Shown: piece by piece, positions 8,341 to 16,959 of the stretch | Layout of the letters: each line of letters starts with the position of its first letter | How positions within the stretch are numbered: position 1 is the stretch's first letter | Assembly (NCBI GenBank): GCA_944390935.1 | Contig: CALXRU010000003.1 | Location: 40,915-104,914, forward strand | DNA from: Acidaminococcaceae bacterium | GTDB lineage: Bacteria; Bacillota; Negativicutes; Acidaminococcales; Acidaminococcaceae | DNA length: 64,000 nucleotides | Direction: 5' to 3' | The notes under the pieces: model-generated | The model's input: the letters and a program-made list of their open reading frames with translations, nothing else | The model's database searches: none | What the model was told of the DNA's origin: nothing | Translations under genes and position numbers: made by a program

Positions 8341-9660
8341 TCAAATAGTTTCCACAACGCCCGTATCGGGGTGCTGCAAAAGAATGTATTTATAAGCGCA
8401 ACTCTGTTTGGCGCGCAGTGCGTCATCGTAAGCCGCCTTTTGGCAATCCGCGCAGGTGTCGCGGTGCAGGCACACAACGTAAGCGCTCTGGTCGCCGTAA
8501 CGGGTGCCGCGTGCGTTGGTGTCAATGCTCATCCAGCCGCTGCATTTGGTACAATAATGCGCCGTTTCCAGCTGCTCCTCGCGGATTCCTTCTTCATCAT
8601 AGTAAATGCCTTTTTTGCGCTGCCACTTATTGCCGCATTTATCCAGCAGCATTTTGCCGACTTCATGGCGGCTGCGCCAGATAGTGCCCACCTGGTCGAT
8701 AAGCTGTTCAACCCTCGTCATGCAGCGCGGGTCCGGCGTGCGCAAAGCTCGGATGTCCGGCTCGATAACCTTGCTGTAATCCATCTCCGCCATGGCGAGA
8801 ATGATGCCGGTGTTGACGTAAGGCAGTGCTGCTTCAATGGAATAGCCGCCTTCAAGCACAGCAATATCCGCCTTTAATTTATCGGCTAGTGCCGCATAGC
8901 CGTGCGCTGTTACGCTCATGCTGGCAAGCGGGTCGCTGAAGTGGTTGTCCTGACCGGCGGAGTTGATAATCAGCTCCGGCTCAAAATCGTCCAGTACCGG
9001 TTTAATCAAACCGTCAAACAGGCGGTGAATTTCCTTATCCCCGCTGCCGGGTAAAAGCGGCAGGTTTAAGTTATAGCCCCACGCCGCAGGGCTGCCCGCC
9101 TCGTTGGGGAAGCCCGTGCCCGGGTACAGCGTGCGCCCGTCCTGATGGAACGAAATGTACAGCACGTTCGGGTCGTGGTAAAAAACATCCTGGCTGCCGT
9201 CGCCGTGGTGTACGTCCGTATCCACCACCGCAATTTTTTTAATGCCGTAGCGGCTGCGCAGGTATTCCACCATCACCGCTTCAATGTTAATGGTGCAAAA
9301 GCCGCGTATGCCGTGCACAATGCGCATGGCATGGTGTCCCGGCGGGCGGACAAGTGCAAAGGCGCGTTTAACCTCGCCGCTCATTACAGCGTCGGCCGCC
9401 GTCAAGCAGCCACCGGCAGAAGCAAGGTGCGCAGGCGTGATGAGTTTGGCTATCGAAGGAACGCCGACATGGGGGCGCTGCAAATCGTTAACCTCCGCCA
9501 TGCGCAGGCGGTACTCGCGGATTTCCGGACGGTCAAACAGCCCTTCCTCCGTCAGCTGGTCGCGCGTATATAACAGCCTTTCCTGACGCTCGGGGTGCCC
9601 CGGGCTAATCATCCAATCAAAGGCCGGAAAGAAAATCAGTCCCAAATTTGCCTGTTTCAA
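8341..9660 (-). CDS. Histone-deacetylase-superfamily hydrolase with C-terminal cysteine cluster
   Basis: 439 residues. Residues 1-320 are an arginase/deacetylase-fold domain with RPPGHHAMR (catalytic His pair), VDTDVHHGDGSQ (zinc ligands Asp/His), NSAGQDNH (third ligand Asp and active-site loop) and LEGGY. Substrates of bacterial members are acetylated small amines or protein lysines. The last 90 residues are an extra module with CTKC and, about 30 residues later, CLHRDTCADC, suggesting a zinc ribbon not present in standard bacterial HDAC-like enzymes. The start overlaps the hydantoinase stop by four bases, so they are coupled. Exact substrate unknown. Confidence 0.85.
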   Translation of the reverse strand: MKQANLGLIFFPAFDWMISPGHPERQERLLYTRDQLTEEGLFDRPEIREYRLRMAEVNDLQRPHVGVPSIAKLITPAHLASAGGCLTAADAVMSGEVKRAFALVRPPGHHAMRIVHGIRGFCTINIEAVMVEYLRSRYGIKKIAVVDTDVHHGDGSQDVFYHDPNVLYISFHQDGRTLYPGTGFPNEAGSPAAWGYNLNLPLLPGSGDKEIHRLFDGLIKPVLDDFEPELIINSAGQDNHFSDPLASMSVTAHGYAALADKLKADIAVLEGGYSIEAALPYVNTGIILAMAEMDYSKVIEPDIRALRTPDPRCMTRVEQLIDQVGTIWRSRHEVGKMLLDKCGNKWQRKKGIYYDEEGIREEQLETAHYCTKCSGWMSIDTNARGTRYGDQSAYVVCLHRDTCADCQKAAYDDALRAKQSCAYKYILLQHPDTGVVETI

Positions 9661-11318
9661 AACGCCACCTCCCTGCCGGTAATTTTATACAAAATGCCCG
9701 GTTTAAGCTGCATGCGCAGGTAAATAATTTCGCCGGTATCGTAATAGCCGTGCACCGTGCGGAAATATTCGCGGCTGATGACTTCGGTTTCGTTGCCCTC
9801 CATCTGCCAGCCGCCAGCTTTATCGTGCAGCCACGCGCTTAAAATTTCTTCCGCCGCCTGCATATTAAAGCGTTTTGGCAGGCGTTCGCGTTTGCCGCTT
9901 TCCGGGATTAAATAATAGCCTTCAGTGGTATCGGCGCGCAGGCTTGCCGCCACGGTCGGGCGTGCCAGTGCCGCGCCAATGGCGTTGGCCACCATGCCGC
10001 CGGGCGGGATGATAACGGGCAGCCCCATACGCTTGCCCAGCGCGTGGATAAGCCCCGGCGCACCGCCGCCGACGCCGACAAGTTGCTGCGGTCCAAAATC
10101 GCTGCCGCTGATAACGTCGCTTACAGTATATACAGGCTGAATGCTCCACTCGTGCAGCATTTCTTTAATTGCGTTTTCGATAACGTCCAGCGCCGCGTCC
10201 AAAATCGCCTGCGCCGCTGCTTCCGTCGTTTCACCGTCGTGGCACAAAGTACCGATGGCGTTTACAGAAGCCTCACGGTCGCCGAAATCCGCCAGACGCA
10301 GAACAATCAGCGCGTCCGCAAGTGTCGGCGCAGTACCGCCAAGCGCAGCAGCCCTGCCTGCACGTTCCGGCCCGACTTTAAAGCCCTGCGGCAGTTTTGT
10401 TATCGCGCTGTCGCCGCCAATGCCCACGCTGCGCATGTGGAACGAGCGCACAGCCGTCGGGTATCTGCCAATCATGGCGCCCTTTTTCGCCAGCAGCGGC
10501 TCGCCGTTATCCCAAAAGGCAATGTCCGTCGTCGTGCCGCCAACATCAAGCGAAATGCTTTTGCCCTGCGGCGCGCCCAAAGCCTCAATGCCAAGCACGC
10601 TGGCAGCAGGGCCGGTAAACACGGCTTCAACAGGCTGCTTTAACGCCGCCTCCAGCGGAAGCGTGCCGCCGTCCGCCTTTAAAATCTGCACCGGCGCGGT
10701 AATGCTGCGCTCCTTCAGCGCCCATTCCACCTGCTTGCCAAAGGCTTCAAAGGTTTTATCTACCGCCGCCGCAAAATAAGCGCTGTTCGTCCGGCGGATA
10801 AAATTTAATTCGCCAGAAAGCTCCGAGCCGAGGAAAACTTTTTTATAGCCGCTCTTTTTCAGCTCGTGCGCCAAAACGTATTCGTTTTCGGGGTTGCGCA
10901 CCGCAAATTTGCCGCTGACCGCCGCCACGGTTACGCCGCTCTGCCTGTCCAATAAACCGTAATGTTTGTTGAACTCCGTACGCGCCGCAATTTTGCCGCG
11001 GTGGTCAACGTAGCCGCTTACAAGGTACGGCTCAACCGGGAAGCACCCTTTTACGTTCATGCCGGGGCCGGTCATAACAGCTAAAAACACTGGCTGCGTT
11101 TTGCCCTCCGTCAGCGCGTTGGTAACAATCGTGCTGCTGATAACCACGCGCTCAATCTGCGTTACGTCAGCGCCGTCAAGCACAGCGTCCAGCGCGTCCA
11201 GTATTCCGCGCAGCACTTCACCGTGCGTCGTCGGGCGTTTGGCCTGCGCGTAAACAGCGCCGCTGTCCACTAAAACGGCGTCGGTAAAAGTTCCGCCAAC
11301 ATCTATACCTAAAAGCAT
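9657..11318 (-). CDS. Hydantoinase/oxoprolinase-family (HyuA-like) protein
   Basis: About 553 residues from the ATG at 11318, chosen because it follows GGAAGGGG and opens directly with the ASKHA phosphate-binding motif LGIDVGGTFTDAVL. The frame stays open 41 codons further upstream, without a better site. A second motif, SLDVGGTTTDIA, lies mid-protein, followed by GVGGGAPGLI. Family members open hydantoins or 5-oxoproline with ATP, or activate other enzymes. Only the A-type subunit is present; no HyuB-like partner is adjacent. Substrate not assignable. Confidence 0.82.
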   Translation of the reverse strand: MLLGIDVGGTFTDAVLVDSGAVYAQAKRPTTHGEVLRGILDALDAVLDGADVTQIERVVISSTIVTNALTEGKTQPVFLAVMTGPGMNVKGCFPVEPYLVSGYVDHRGKIAARTEFNKHYGLLDRQSGVTVAAVSGKFAVRNPENEYVLAHELKKSGYKKVFLGSELSGELNFIRRTNSAYFAAAVDKTFEAFGKQVEWALKERSITAPVQILKADGGTLPLEAALKQPVEAVFTGPAASVLGIEALGAPQGKSISLDVGGTTTDIAFWDNGEPLLAKKGAMIGRYPTAVRSFHMRSVGIGGDSAITKLPQGFKVGPERAGRAAALGGTAPTLADALIVLRLADFGDREASVNAIGTLCHDGETTEAAAQAILDAALDVIENAIKEMLHEWSIQPVYTVSDVISGSDFGPQQLVGVGGGAPGLIHALGKRMGLPVIIPPGGMVANAIGAALARPTVAASLRADTTEGYYLIPESGKRERLPKRFNMQAAEEILSAWLHDKAGGWQMEGNETEVISREYFRTVHGYYDTGEIIYLRMQLKPGILYKITGREVAF

Positions 11319-11434
11319 AACTTCACCCCTTCCGTTAAACTGCAATAGTGTAATATTCAATGCGCGCGCAAAAAATACCTGCCTGCGCAGATAATAAATC
11401 ATACTACATCTTCCCCCTTTAACCTTTCGCTGTC

Positions 11435-11463
11435 TTGACAAATGGGTAAAGCTATGCTAACAT
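11435..11463 (+). promoter_or_regulatory. Sigma-70 promoter of the P-type ATPase leader transcript
   Basis: A perfect -35 TTGACA (11435-11440), a 17-base spacer and a -10 TAACAT (11458-11463). This implies a leader of roughly 230 bases before the ATPase start. Confidence 0.75.
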
Positions 11464-11520
11464 TCAAAGTAATAACACATCTTATTTAGTTTCTTCCCGC
11501 TTTTGGAAAGGAAAATTACC

Positions 11521-11643
11521 ATGACTGCCTCTGACGACAGTGACCCTCACCGAAATAACGGTGCTTACAATTTAAAAACGCAAATTTTTAAAGGCATAAC
11601 CTGCGTTCCCTTTGGGACTGCGGGCTATGCCTTTTTGTTTTAA
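11521..11643 (+). CDS. Putative 40-residue leader peptide upstream of cation ATPase
   Basis: An ATG eight bases after AAAGGA opens a 40-codon frame ending in TAA. The peptide begins MTASDDSDPHRNNG, so an acidic/proline stretch lies within its first ten residues. Its last 17 codons run through the terminator hairpin. It sits entirely inside the transcribed leader of the ATPase gene. By analogy with MgtL (acidic/proline codons that destabilise ribosomes at low Mg2+) it may be a cis-acting sensor peptide. That role is inference; the reading frame and ribosome site are direct observation. Confidence 0.5.
   Translation: MTASDDSDPHRNNGAYNLKTQIFKGITCVPFGTAGYAFLF
11593..11640 (+). terminator. Leader terminator/attenuator before the P-type ATPase
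   Basis: A long, nearly symmetric stem with GGCATA/TATGCC at its base, CC/GG, GC/GC and CCC/GGG blocks and a TTT loop is followed by TTTTTGTTTT. It ends 60 bases before the ATPase ATG and overlaps the 3' half of the small leader frame, so a translating ribosome would disrupt it. Confidence 0.8.
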
Positions 11644-11703
11644 GCACTTGCGCTATGCGCTTTGGCTATAAAAATTTTTTACGAAGGGAGTGATTAATCC
11701 TTT

Positions 11704-14358
11704 ATGGATTATCACAGTAACAACGCACACGCACAAAATTTACAACAGGTTTACCAACAGCTCGGCAGCAGCGCCGAAGGTTTGAGTGACGCACAGGCGG
11801 CGGAACGGCTGCGGCAATACGGCTATAACGAACTTCGCGCCAAGCCGCCCAAAAGCATTGCCGCCATGCTTAAAGAGCAGATTTTTGACCCGATGGTTTT
11901 AATCCTCGTCGGTGCGGCGGCAGTGTCCTTCGCGCTGGGCGAACTGGCGGAAGCAGGCGTAATTTTTACCATCGTCATTGTCAACGCCCTTATCGGCATT
12001 GTGCAGGAGAAAAAAGCACAGTCCGCACTGGAGGCTTTGCGCAGCATGTCCGCGCCTAACGCGCGCGTATTAAGGCAGGGCGAGGAAAGCATTATCCCCG
12101 CAAGGGAAGTTGTACCCGGTGACATTGTGTTTTTAAGCGACGGCGATATGGTGCCCGCCGACCTGCGTTTGGCAGACAGCGCCAATTTGCAGATTCAGGA
12201 GGCTTCGCTAACGGGTGAATCGGTCGCTGCCGAAAAGGAAGCAGAGGTTGTGCTGCCGGAGGATTGCCCGCTGGGCGAGCGCGCGAACATGGCTTATGCG
12301 GGCTCGATAGTTACTTACGGGCGCGCCGTTGGCATTGCCACCGCTACCGGCATGAGGACGGAGGTTGGCAGCATTGCCGCGCTGCTGGACGGGCAGGACG
12401 AGTTTGACACGCCGCTGAAACGCAAGCTGAACGCTGCGGGCAAGACGCTGACGGTTATCGGTTTAATCGTTTGCGTGCTGATTTTCGCGCTTGGCGCTTT
12501 TTACGGACGCCCGCTGGTGCCGCAGTTTTTAATCGCGGTGTCGCTGGCTATTTCCATCATCCCGGAAGGGCTGCCAGCCACCGCCATCATTGTCATGGCG
12601 CTGGGCGTACAGCGTATGGCAAAACAGAACGCGCTGATACGCAAGCTGCCTTCCGTTGAAACTTTGGGCAGCGCGACGGTAATTTGCAGCGACAAAACCG
12701 GCACGCTTACGCTGAACAAAATGACGGTGACGCAGCTGGCACTGAACGGCGATTTTGAAAAGCAGAGCGCCACCCCTACCGACGCCGCTGCCATGCAGCA
12801 CCCGGCGCTGTACAGGGAACTTATTTACGCCGCCGCGCTGTGCAATGACGCGAGCCTTGACCCGGACCGCAAGGGCGAGATTATCGGCGACCCGACGGAG
12901 GGCGCGCTGATTTACCTGGCGCAGAAGTTTGGCGTTAACCACGACGCTTTGGAAGATGAATACCCGCGCCTGTTTGAGCAGCCGTTTGATTCGGCGCGCA
13001 AGCGCATGACGACCGTGCACGGAATTGACGGCCGCTTTACCGCTTACACCAAGGGCGCGGTTGACGAGATGCTGCCGCTGTGCAGCCACATTTTAACGGC
13101 GCAGGGCGTGCGCCCGATTACCGAAAGTGATAAGGAAAATATTTTAGCGCTGTGCCATAGCATGTCGCAGCAGGCTTTGCGCGTGCTGGGTTTTGCCACC
13201 AAAACGCTTGCCTCCGTGCCGCAGGACGACGATGAAAATATTGAGTACGGCTTAACTTTTATCGGCACCGCCGGCATGATTGACCCGCCGCGCAAGGAGG
13301 TTGCCGCTGCCGTGCGTACCTGCCGCGAAGCAGGCATCCGTACCGTGATGATTACCGGCGACCACAAAATTACCGCTGCTGCCATTGCGCGCGAGCTGGA
13401 TATTTACCGCGACGGCGATATGGTTATATCCGGCAGCGAGCTGAACAACATGACGGACGCGGAGCTGGACAGCGCCGTTAAAAACACCACCGTGTTTGCG
13501 CGCGTATCCCCCGCCGACAAGCTGCGCATTATCCAGTCGCTGAAACGCACCGGCGAAGTTGCCGCCATGACCGGCGACGGCGTGAACGATTCGCCCGCGC
13601 TGAAAGCTGCGGATATCGGCATTGCCATGGGCATTACCGGCACCGACGTTGCCAAAAACGCTGCGGATATGATACTTCTGGACGACAGCTTTAACACCAT
13701 TGCCTTTGCCATTAAGGAAGGCCGCCGCGTCTACCGCAATTTGCAAAAGGTTATTCAGTTTTTGCTGGCGGGCAACATTGCCGAAATTACCACTTTGTTT
13801 GCCGCCACGCTGTTTAACCTGCCTGCGCCGCTTTTGGCCGTACACATTTTGTGGGTAAACCTGGCTACCGCAACATTGCCCGCACTGGCGCTTGGCGTTG
13901 ACCCTGCCAGCAAAAATATTATGAAGCACAAACCCGTAAAAAGCGGCACGCTGTTTGAACTCGGCCTTATCCACCGCGTTGTAACGCAGGGCGTGTTTGT
14001 GGCAATGCTGACCCTTGCCGCCTACTACATCGGCGCAAGCCACAGCCACAGCACCGGCCAGACGATGGCGTTCTGCGTACTGGCGTTTTCGCAGATGCTG
14101 CGCGCCTTTAACCAGCGTTCCAATACGGAATACATCTGGGTACGCGCCGAAGGGCATAACCCGTGGCTGTGGGTAAGCTTTGCCGTCAGCGCCGCGCTGC
14201 TGGCCTGCATTTTGCTGCTGCCCGCCTTGCAAAGCGTCTTTAAGCTCACCACGCTCAGCGGCGGTTTGTGGCTGACGGTGTTCGGACTGTCCGCACTTTC
14301 CATCGTGCAGATTGAAGTATGCAAGTTTTTTAAAAAAATCAGCGCAAGCAGGTTTTAA
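11704..14358 (+). CDS. P-type (P2) cation-transporting ATPase, Ca2+-ATPase-like
   Basis: 884 residues. Cation_ATPase_N domain at residues 10-75, actuator motif LTGESV, phosphorylated D330 in DKTGTLT, nucleotide-domain FDSARKRMT, then ITGDH and TGDGVNDSPALK, with ten expected membrane helices. In M4 the PEGLPA motif with E288 is kept, and in M5 N691 and E694 match SERCA N768/E771. In M6 the usual TD(G/S) reads T722-A723-T724, so the ion-binding Asp (SERCA D800) is replaced by Ala. It exports or imports a divalent cation; Ca2+ is the family default but the substitution makes this uncertain. The ribosome site GGGAG is unusually far (13 bases) from the only possible ATG. Confidence 0.9.
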   Translation: MDYHSNNAHAQNLQQVYQQLGSSAEGLSDAQAAERLRQYGYNELRAKPPKSIAAMLKEQIFDPMVLILVGAAAVSFALGELAEAGVIFTIVIVNALIGIVQEKKAQSALEALRSMSAPNARVLRQGEESIIPAREVVPGDIVFLSDGDMVPADLRLADSANLQIQEASLTGESVAAEKEAEVVLPEDCPLGERANMAYAGSIVTYGRAVGIATATGMRTEVGSIAALLDGQDEFDTPLKRKLNAAGKTLTVIGLIVCVLIFALGAFYGRPLVPQFLIAVSLAISIIPEGLPATAIIVMALGVQRMAKQNALIRKLPSVETLGSATVICSDKTGTLTLNKMTVTQLALNGDFEKQSATPTDAAAMQHPALYRELIYAAALCNDASLDPDRKGEIIGDPTEGALIYLAQKFGVNHDALEDEYPRLFEQPFDSARKRMTTVHGIDGRFTAYTKGAVDEMLPLCSHILTAQGVRPITESDKENILALCHSMSQQALRVLGFATKTLASVPQDDDENIEYGLTFIGTAGMIDPPRKEVAAAVRTCREAGIRTVMITGDHKITAAAIARELDIYRDGDMVISGSELNNMTDAELDSAVKNTTVFARVSPADKLRIIQSLKRTGEVAAMTGDGVNDSPALKAADIGIAMGITGTDVAKNAADMILLDDSFNTIAFAIKEGRRVYRNLQKVIQFLLAGNIAEITTLFAATLFNLPAPLLAVHILWVNLATATLPALALGVDPASKNIMKHKPVKSGTLFELGLIHRVVTQGVFVAMLTLAAYYIGASHSHSTGQTMAFCVLAFSQMLRAFNQRSNTEYIWVRAEGHNPWLWVSFAVSAALLACILLLPALQSVFKLTTLSGGLWLTVFGLSALSIVQIEVCKFFKKISASRF

Positions 14359-14427
14359 TATGCGTTTAATTTATTTATGTTACAATAAAAATAACAAAAA
14401 CGCCCGCAGGCGGAAAGGAGTGGCAGC

Positions 14428-14958
14428 ATGGCATATTTAACGCAGCTTGACGCACAGCTTTTGCTTTTTATACATGACGCGCTGCACCACGAACCGCTGC
14501 ACAACTTTTGGGCGGGCATAAGCTTTTTGGGCGATTTGGGCTGGTTTTGGATTTTTACCGCCGCCATTTTGATTATAAACCCCAAAACGCGCAGCGTCGG
14601 CATTGCGGCAGCGGCGGCACTATTGTTAAGCACATTTGTCAGCAATGTTATTTTAAAAAACGCCGTTATGCGCCCGCGCCCGTTTGAAGTACTGACCCAG
14701 CTTGCACCTCTAGCCGAAGCAAGCGGCTATTCCTTCCCCAGCGGGCATACCACAGCGGCGTTTGCCAGCGCTTTTGTGTACTGGCGGCTGCTGCCCAAAT
14801 ATTTCAGCGGCTTTATTATGGCTCTCGCCGTGTTGGTTGCGTTTTCGCGCCTGTATCTTGGCGTACATTACCCGCTGGATATTATCGGCGGCATTGTTAC
14901 CGCCTACTTTGGCAGCACCGTTGTGTTAAACATCCTGCCGCGCTTTAAGCAGAGCTAA
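14428..14958 (+). CDS. PAP2-family membrane phosphatase (possible undecaprenyl-diphosphatase)
   Basis: 176 residues with about five membrane helices. All three phosphatase motifs are present: KNAVMRPRPFEV, YSFPSGHTTAAFA and SRLYLGVHYPLDIIGG. Enzymes of this family dephosphorylate lipid phosphates at the membrane's outer face, including undecaprenyl pyrophosphate. It follows the ATPase gene by 70 bases with its own AAAGGAG site and may be read through from it. The size resembles BcrC-type enzymes, but the lipid substrate cannot be proved from sequence. Confidence 0.88.
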   Translation: MAYLTQLDAQLLLFIHDALHHEPLHNFWAGISFLGDLGWFWIFTAAILIINPKTRSVGIAAAAALLLSTFVSNVILKNAVMRPRPFEVLTQLAPLAEASGYSFPSGHTTAAFASAFVYWRLLPKYFSGFIMALAVLVAFSRLYLGVHYPLDIIGGIVTAYFGSTVVLNILPRFKQS

Positions 14959-14975
14959 AATTTTACCTGAGCTTT

Positions 14976-15013
14976 ACCTCCGTATGTTACAATATACAAA
15001 AACATACGGAGGT
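14976..15013. repeat. 13-bp perfect inverted repeat covering the ribosome site of the GNAT gene
   Basis: Arms ACCTCCGTATGTT (14976-14988) and AACATACGGAGGT (15001-15013) flank a 12-base AT-rich loop. The right arm contains the GGAGG that serves the ATG at 15018. In RNA read through from upstream the site would be sequestered. As DNA it could also be an operator, since a TACAAT -10-like element overlaps the loop. Confidence 0.75.
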
Positions 15014-15017
15014 TTTT

Positions 15018-15476
15018 ATGTTGCGTCAAAGCACAGCGGCAAACTGCCGTGAAGTATATAATTTAATCTGTGATATGGAAGCGTCGACGTTGGACTATGA
15101 AAAATTTAAGTCAATTTATTTACAGCAGCTTGCTGACGCCAATTACTACTGCCTGATTTACGAAGACGGCGGCAAAACCTGTGGCATGCTTAACCTGCGT
15201 TTTGAACAGCAGCTGCACCACACCGCGCGCATCGCCGAAATTATGGAATTTGCCGTTGCGCCGGAATGCCGCTGTAAAGGCGTTGGCAAAATTATGTTTG
15301 CCGAAGCGGTTAAAATGGCCAAAGCGCAGGGCTGCGTGCAGCTTGAGGTTGCCTGCAATCAGCTGCGCCATAACACCCACCGCTTTTACCTGCGTGAAGG
15401 CATGCACAACTTCCACTTCAAATTCTCCCTGCCGCTCAACGGCGATTGCGGTGAGGAGAACAGGTTGGGGAGGTAA
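15018..15476 (+). CDS. GNAT-family N-acetyltransferase
   Basis: 152 residues with the GNAT core: an EIMEFAVAPECRCKGVGKIMFAEAVKMAK block (strand 4, then the acetyl-CoA pyrophosphate loop R/Q-x-x-G-x-G/A variant CRCKGVG) and a C-terminal NTHRFYLREGM helix. It transfers an acyl group from acyl-CoA to an amine; the acceptor is unknown. The strong SD GGAGG lies in an inverted repeat. A terminator follows. Confidence 0.82.
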   Translation: MLRQSTAANCREVYNLICDMEASTLDYEKFKSIYLQQLADANYYCLIYEDGGKTCGMLNLRFEQQLHHTARIAEIMEFAVAPECRCKGVGKIMFAEAVKMAKAQGCVQLEVACNQLRHNTHRFYLREGMHNFHFKFSLPLNGDCGEENRLGR

Positions 15477-15510
15477 ATGGATTATTCTTCATGCAAAGCC
15501 GCAACCAAAA

Positions 15511-15547
15511 CCTGCTTTTTAATCCGCGTAAGCGGCAGGCTTTTTGC
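15511..15547 (+). terminator. Rho-independent terminator after the GNAT gene
   Basis: Outer pairs CCTGC/GCAGG enclose a stable inner hairpin CCGC-GTAA-GCGG, followed by CTTTTTG. Confidence 0.65.
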
Positions 15548-15605
15548 TTTGCGCGGCGAAATATAATTGTAATTGCAAAAACTTTAACAAAGCGAGGTGT
15601 TATGT

Positions 15606-16433
15606 ATGAAACAGGGTTATTTTAACACGGCGGACAGCGCGCATTTGTATTACGAAGTGCGCGGCAGCGGCAGGCCGCTAGTGCTGGTGCACGGCTGGCA
15701 GTGCTCGCATTTGTTCTGGCAGCGCAACGTGGATGAGCTTGCAAAGGATTTTACCGTTGTTACGCTGGATTTGCGCGGGCACGGCAATTCGTCCAAAGGG
15801 CTGCACGGCATTACCATCAAGCAGTTTGCCTGCGACGTGTACGATTTAATCAACTACCTTGATTTGAAGGACGTTGTGCTGATGGGCTGGTCCATGGGCG
15901 GGCCAATTCTGCTGTCGTACTTCAATCAGTTCGGTCAGGAACAAATCAAAGGCCTCGGTCTGATTGACATGACTCCGTTCCCCTTCAGCCCCGAGCCGTG
16001 GAACACGCAGGGACTGCACGGCTACAACATGGACGGCTTTAACGTAATTGTGCAGCGCCTGCTGTATGACCGCGAAGCGTACCTGGCAACCTTTGCCGCC
16101 AACATTTTTAAGGACGGCAAACGCCCCGAAGGCACGGACTGGGTAATTGAGGAGTTCAGAAAACTGCCGCCATGGATTTCTTCCGCCATTTATTCGGATT
16201 ACCTTAGCAGCGACTTTACCGGCGTGCTTGGCACCATTGACGTGCCGGTGCTGGTCTGCAACGCCGACGGACCCGTTTTCAGCGCCGGTATCAAACAGGG
16301 CGAATACATTGCCTCGCAGATTCCTTACGGCGAATTTGTACCGTTTACTGAAAGCGGGCACATGCTGTTTTACGAAGAAGCAGACAAATTCAACGCCATG
16401 GTGCGCGATTTTGTCAATAAATGCAACGCATAA
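15606..16433 (+). CDS. Alpha/beta-hydrolase
   Basis: 275 residues from the ATG at 15606, which has GCGAGG eight bases upstream; a GTG three codons earlier overlaps that ribosome site and was rejected. The fold is clear: oxyanion loop VHGWQCSHLFW, nucleophile elbow GWSMGG (S96) and catalytic His in ESGHMLFYEEADKFN. It resembles haloperoxidase/esterase-type (non-heme chloroperoxidase-like) hydrolases. It is 19 bases upstream of dtd and probably cotranscribed with it. Substrate unknown. Confidence 0.87.
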   Translation: MKQGYFNTADSAHLYYEVRGSGRPLVLVHGWQCSHLFWQRNVDELAKDFTVVTLDLRGHGNSSKGLHGITIKQFACDVYDLINYLDLKDVVLMGWSMGGPILLSYFNQFGQEQIKGLGLIDMTPFPFSPEPWNTQGLHGYNMDGFNVIVQRLLYDREAYLATFAANIFKDGKRPEGTDWVIEEFRKLPPWISSAIYSDYLSSDFTGVLGTIDVPVLVCNADGPVFSAGIKQGEYIASQIPYGEFVPFTESGHMLFYEEADKFNAMVRDFVNKCNA

Positions 16434-16452
16434 GGAGGTTACTGCCTGAACG

Positions 16453-16914
16453 ATGAAATTGATTTTACAACGTGTTACCGAAGGCAGCGTTACTATCGAA
16501 GGCAAGGTTAAAGGCGCAATTGGGCGCGGGTTTGTGGCACTTGTCGGCTTTGGACCGGATGACGATGAAACCGTGCTTACGCCGATGGCGGATAAAATGC
16601 TGAACCTGCGCGTTTTTGAAGACGATAACGGCAAGATGAATTTAAGCCTGCTTGATGTGGACGGCAGCGTGCTTTCCATATCGCAGTTTACGCTTTACGC
16701 CGATTGCCGTCACGGACGGCGGCCCAGCTTCAGCGGCGCGGCCAAGCCCGATACGGCGGCGCAGCTTTACGATGAGTTTAACAAAATTATCGCCGCTAAA
16801 GGCGTGGACGTGCAAACCGGTGAGTTTGGCGCAGAAATGCACGTTAAAATTTTTAACGACGGCCCGGTAACGATTATTTTAGACAGCGATGTTGATTTAA
16901 CAAAGAAAAAATAA
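16453..16914 (+). CDS. dtd: D-aminoacyl-tRNA deacylase
   Basis: 153 residues, standard DTD length. It begins MKLILQRVTEGSV and carries the diagnostic SQFTLYADCRHGRRPSF and NDGPVTIIL motifs that form the active site at the dimer interface. It removes D-amino acids (and glycine mischarged on tRNA-Ala) from tRNA. GGAGG lies 13-17 bases before the ATG. A terminator follows directly. Confidence 0.96.
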   Translation: MKLILQRVTEGSVTIEGKVKGAIGRGFVALVGFGPDDDETVLTPMADKMLNLRVFEDDNGKMNLSLLDVDGSVLSISQFTLYADCRHGRRPSFSGAAKPDTAAQLYDEFNKIIAAKGVDVQTGEFGAEMHVKIFNDGPVTIILDSDVDLTKKK

Positions 16915-16920
16915 AATTAA

Positions 16921-16952
16921 GGGAGCATATCAAAAGATACGCTCCCTTTTTT
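16921..16952. terminator. Terminator between convergent dtd and ATP-grasp genes
   Basis: GGGAGCATATC pairs with GATACGCTCCC around a 4-base loop, followed by six T. Confidence 0.9.
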
Positions 16953-16959
16953 CATGCGG

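Noticed and set aside
11464..11703. yybP-ykoY (Mn2+), M-box or NiCo riboswitch before the ATPase
   Set aside because: I could not match the conserved core sequences of these classes; the small ORF plus terminator is the clearer structure.
13252..14232. 326-codon minus-strand frame
   Set aside because: It is antisense to the conserved P-type ATPase; long antisense frames are common in this GC-skewed codon usage.
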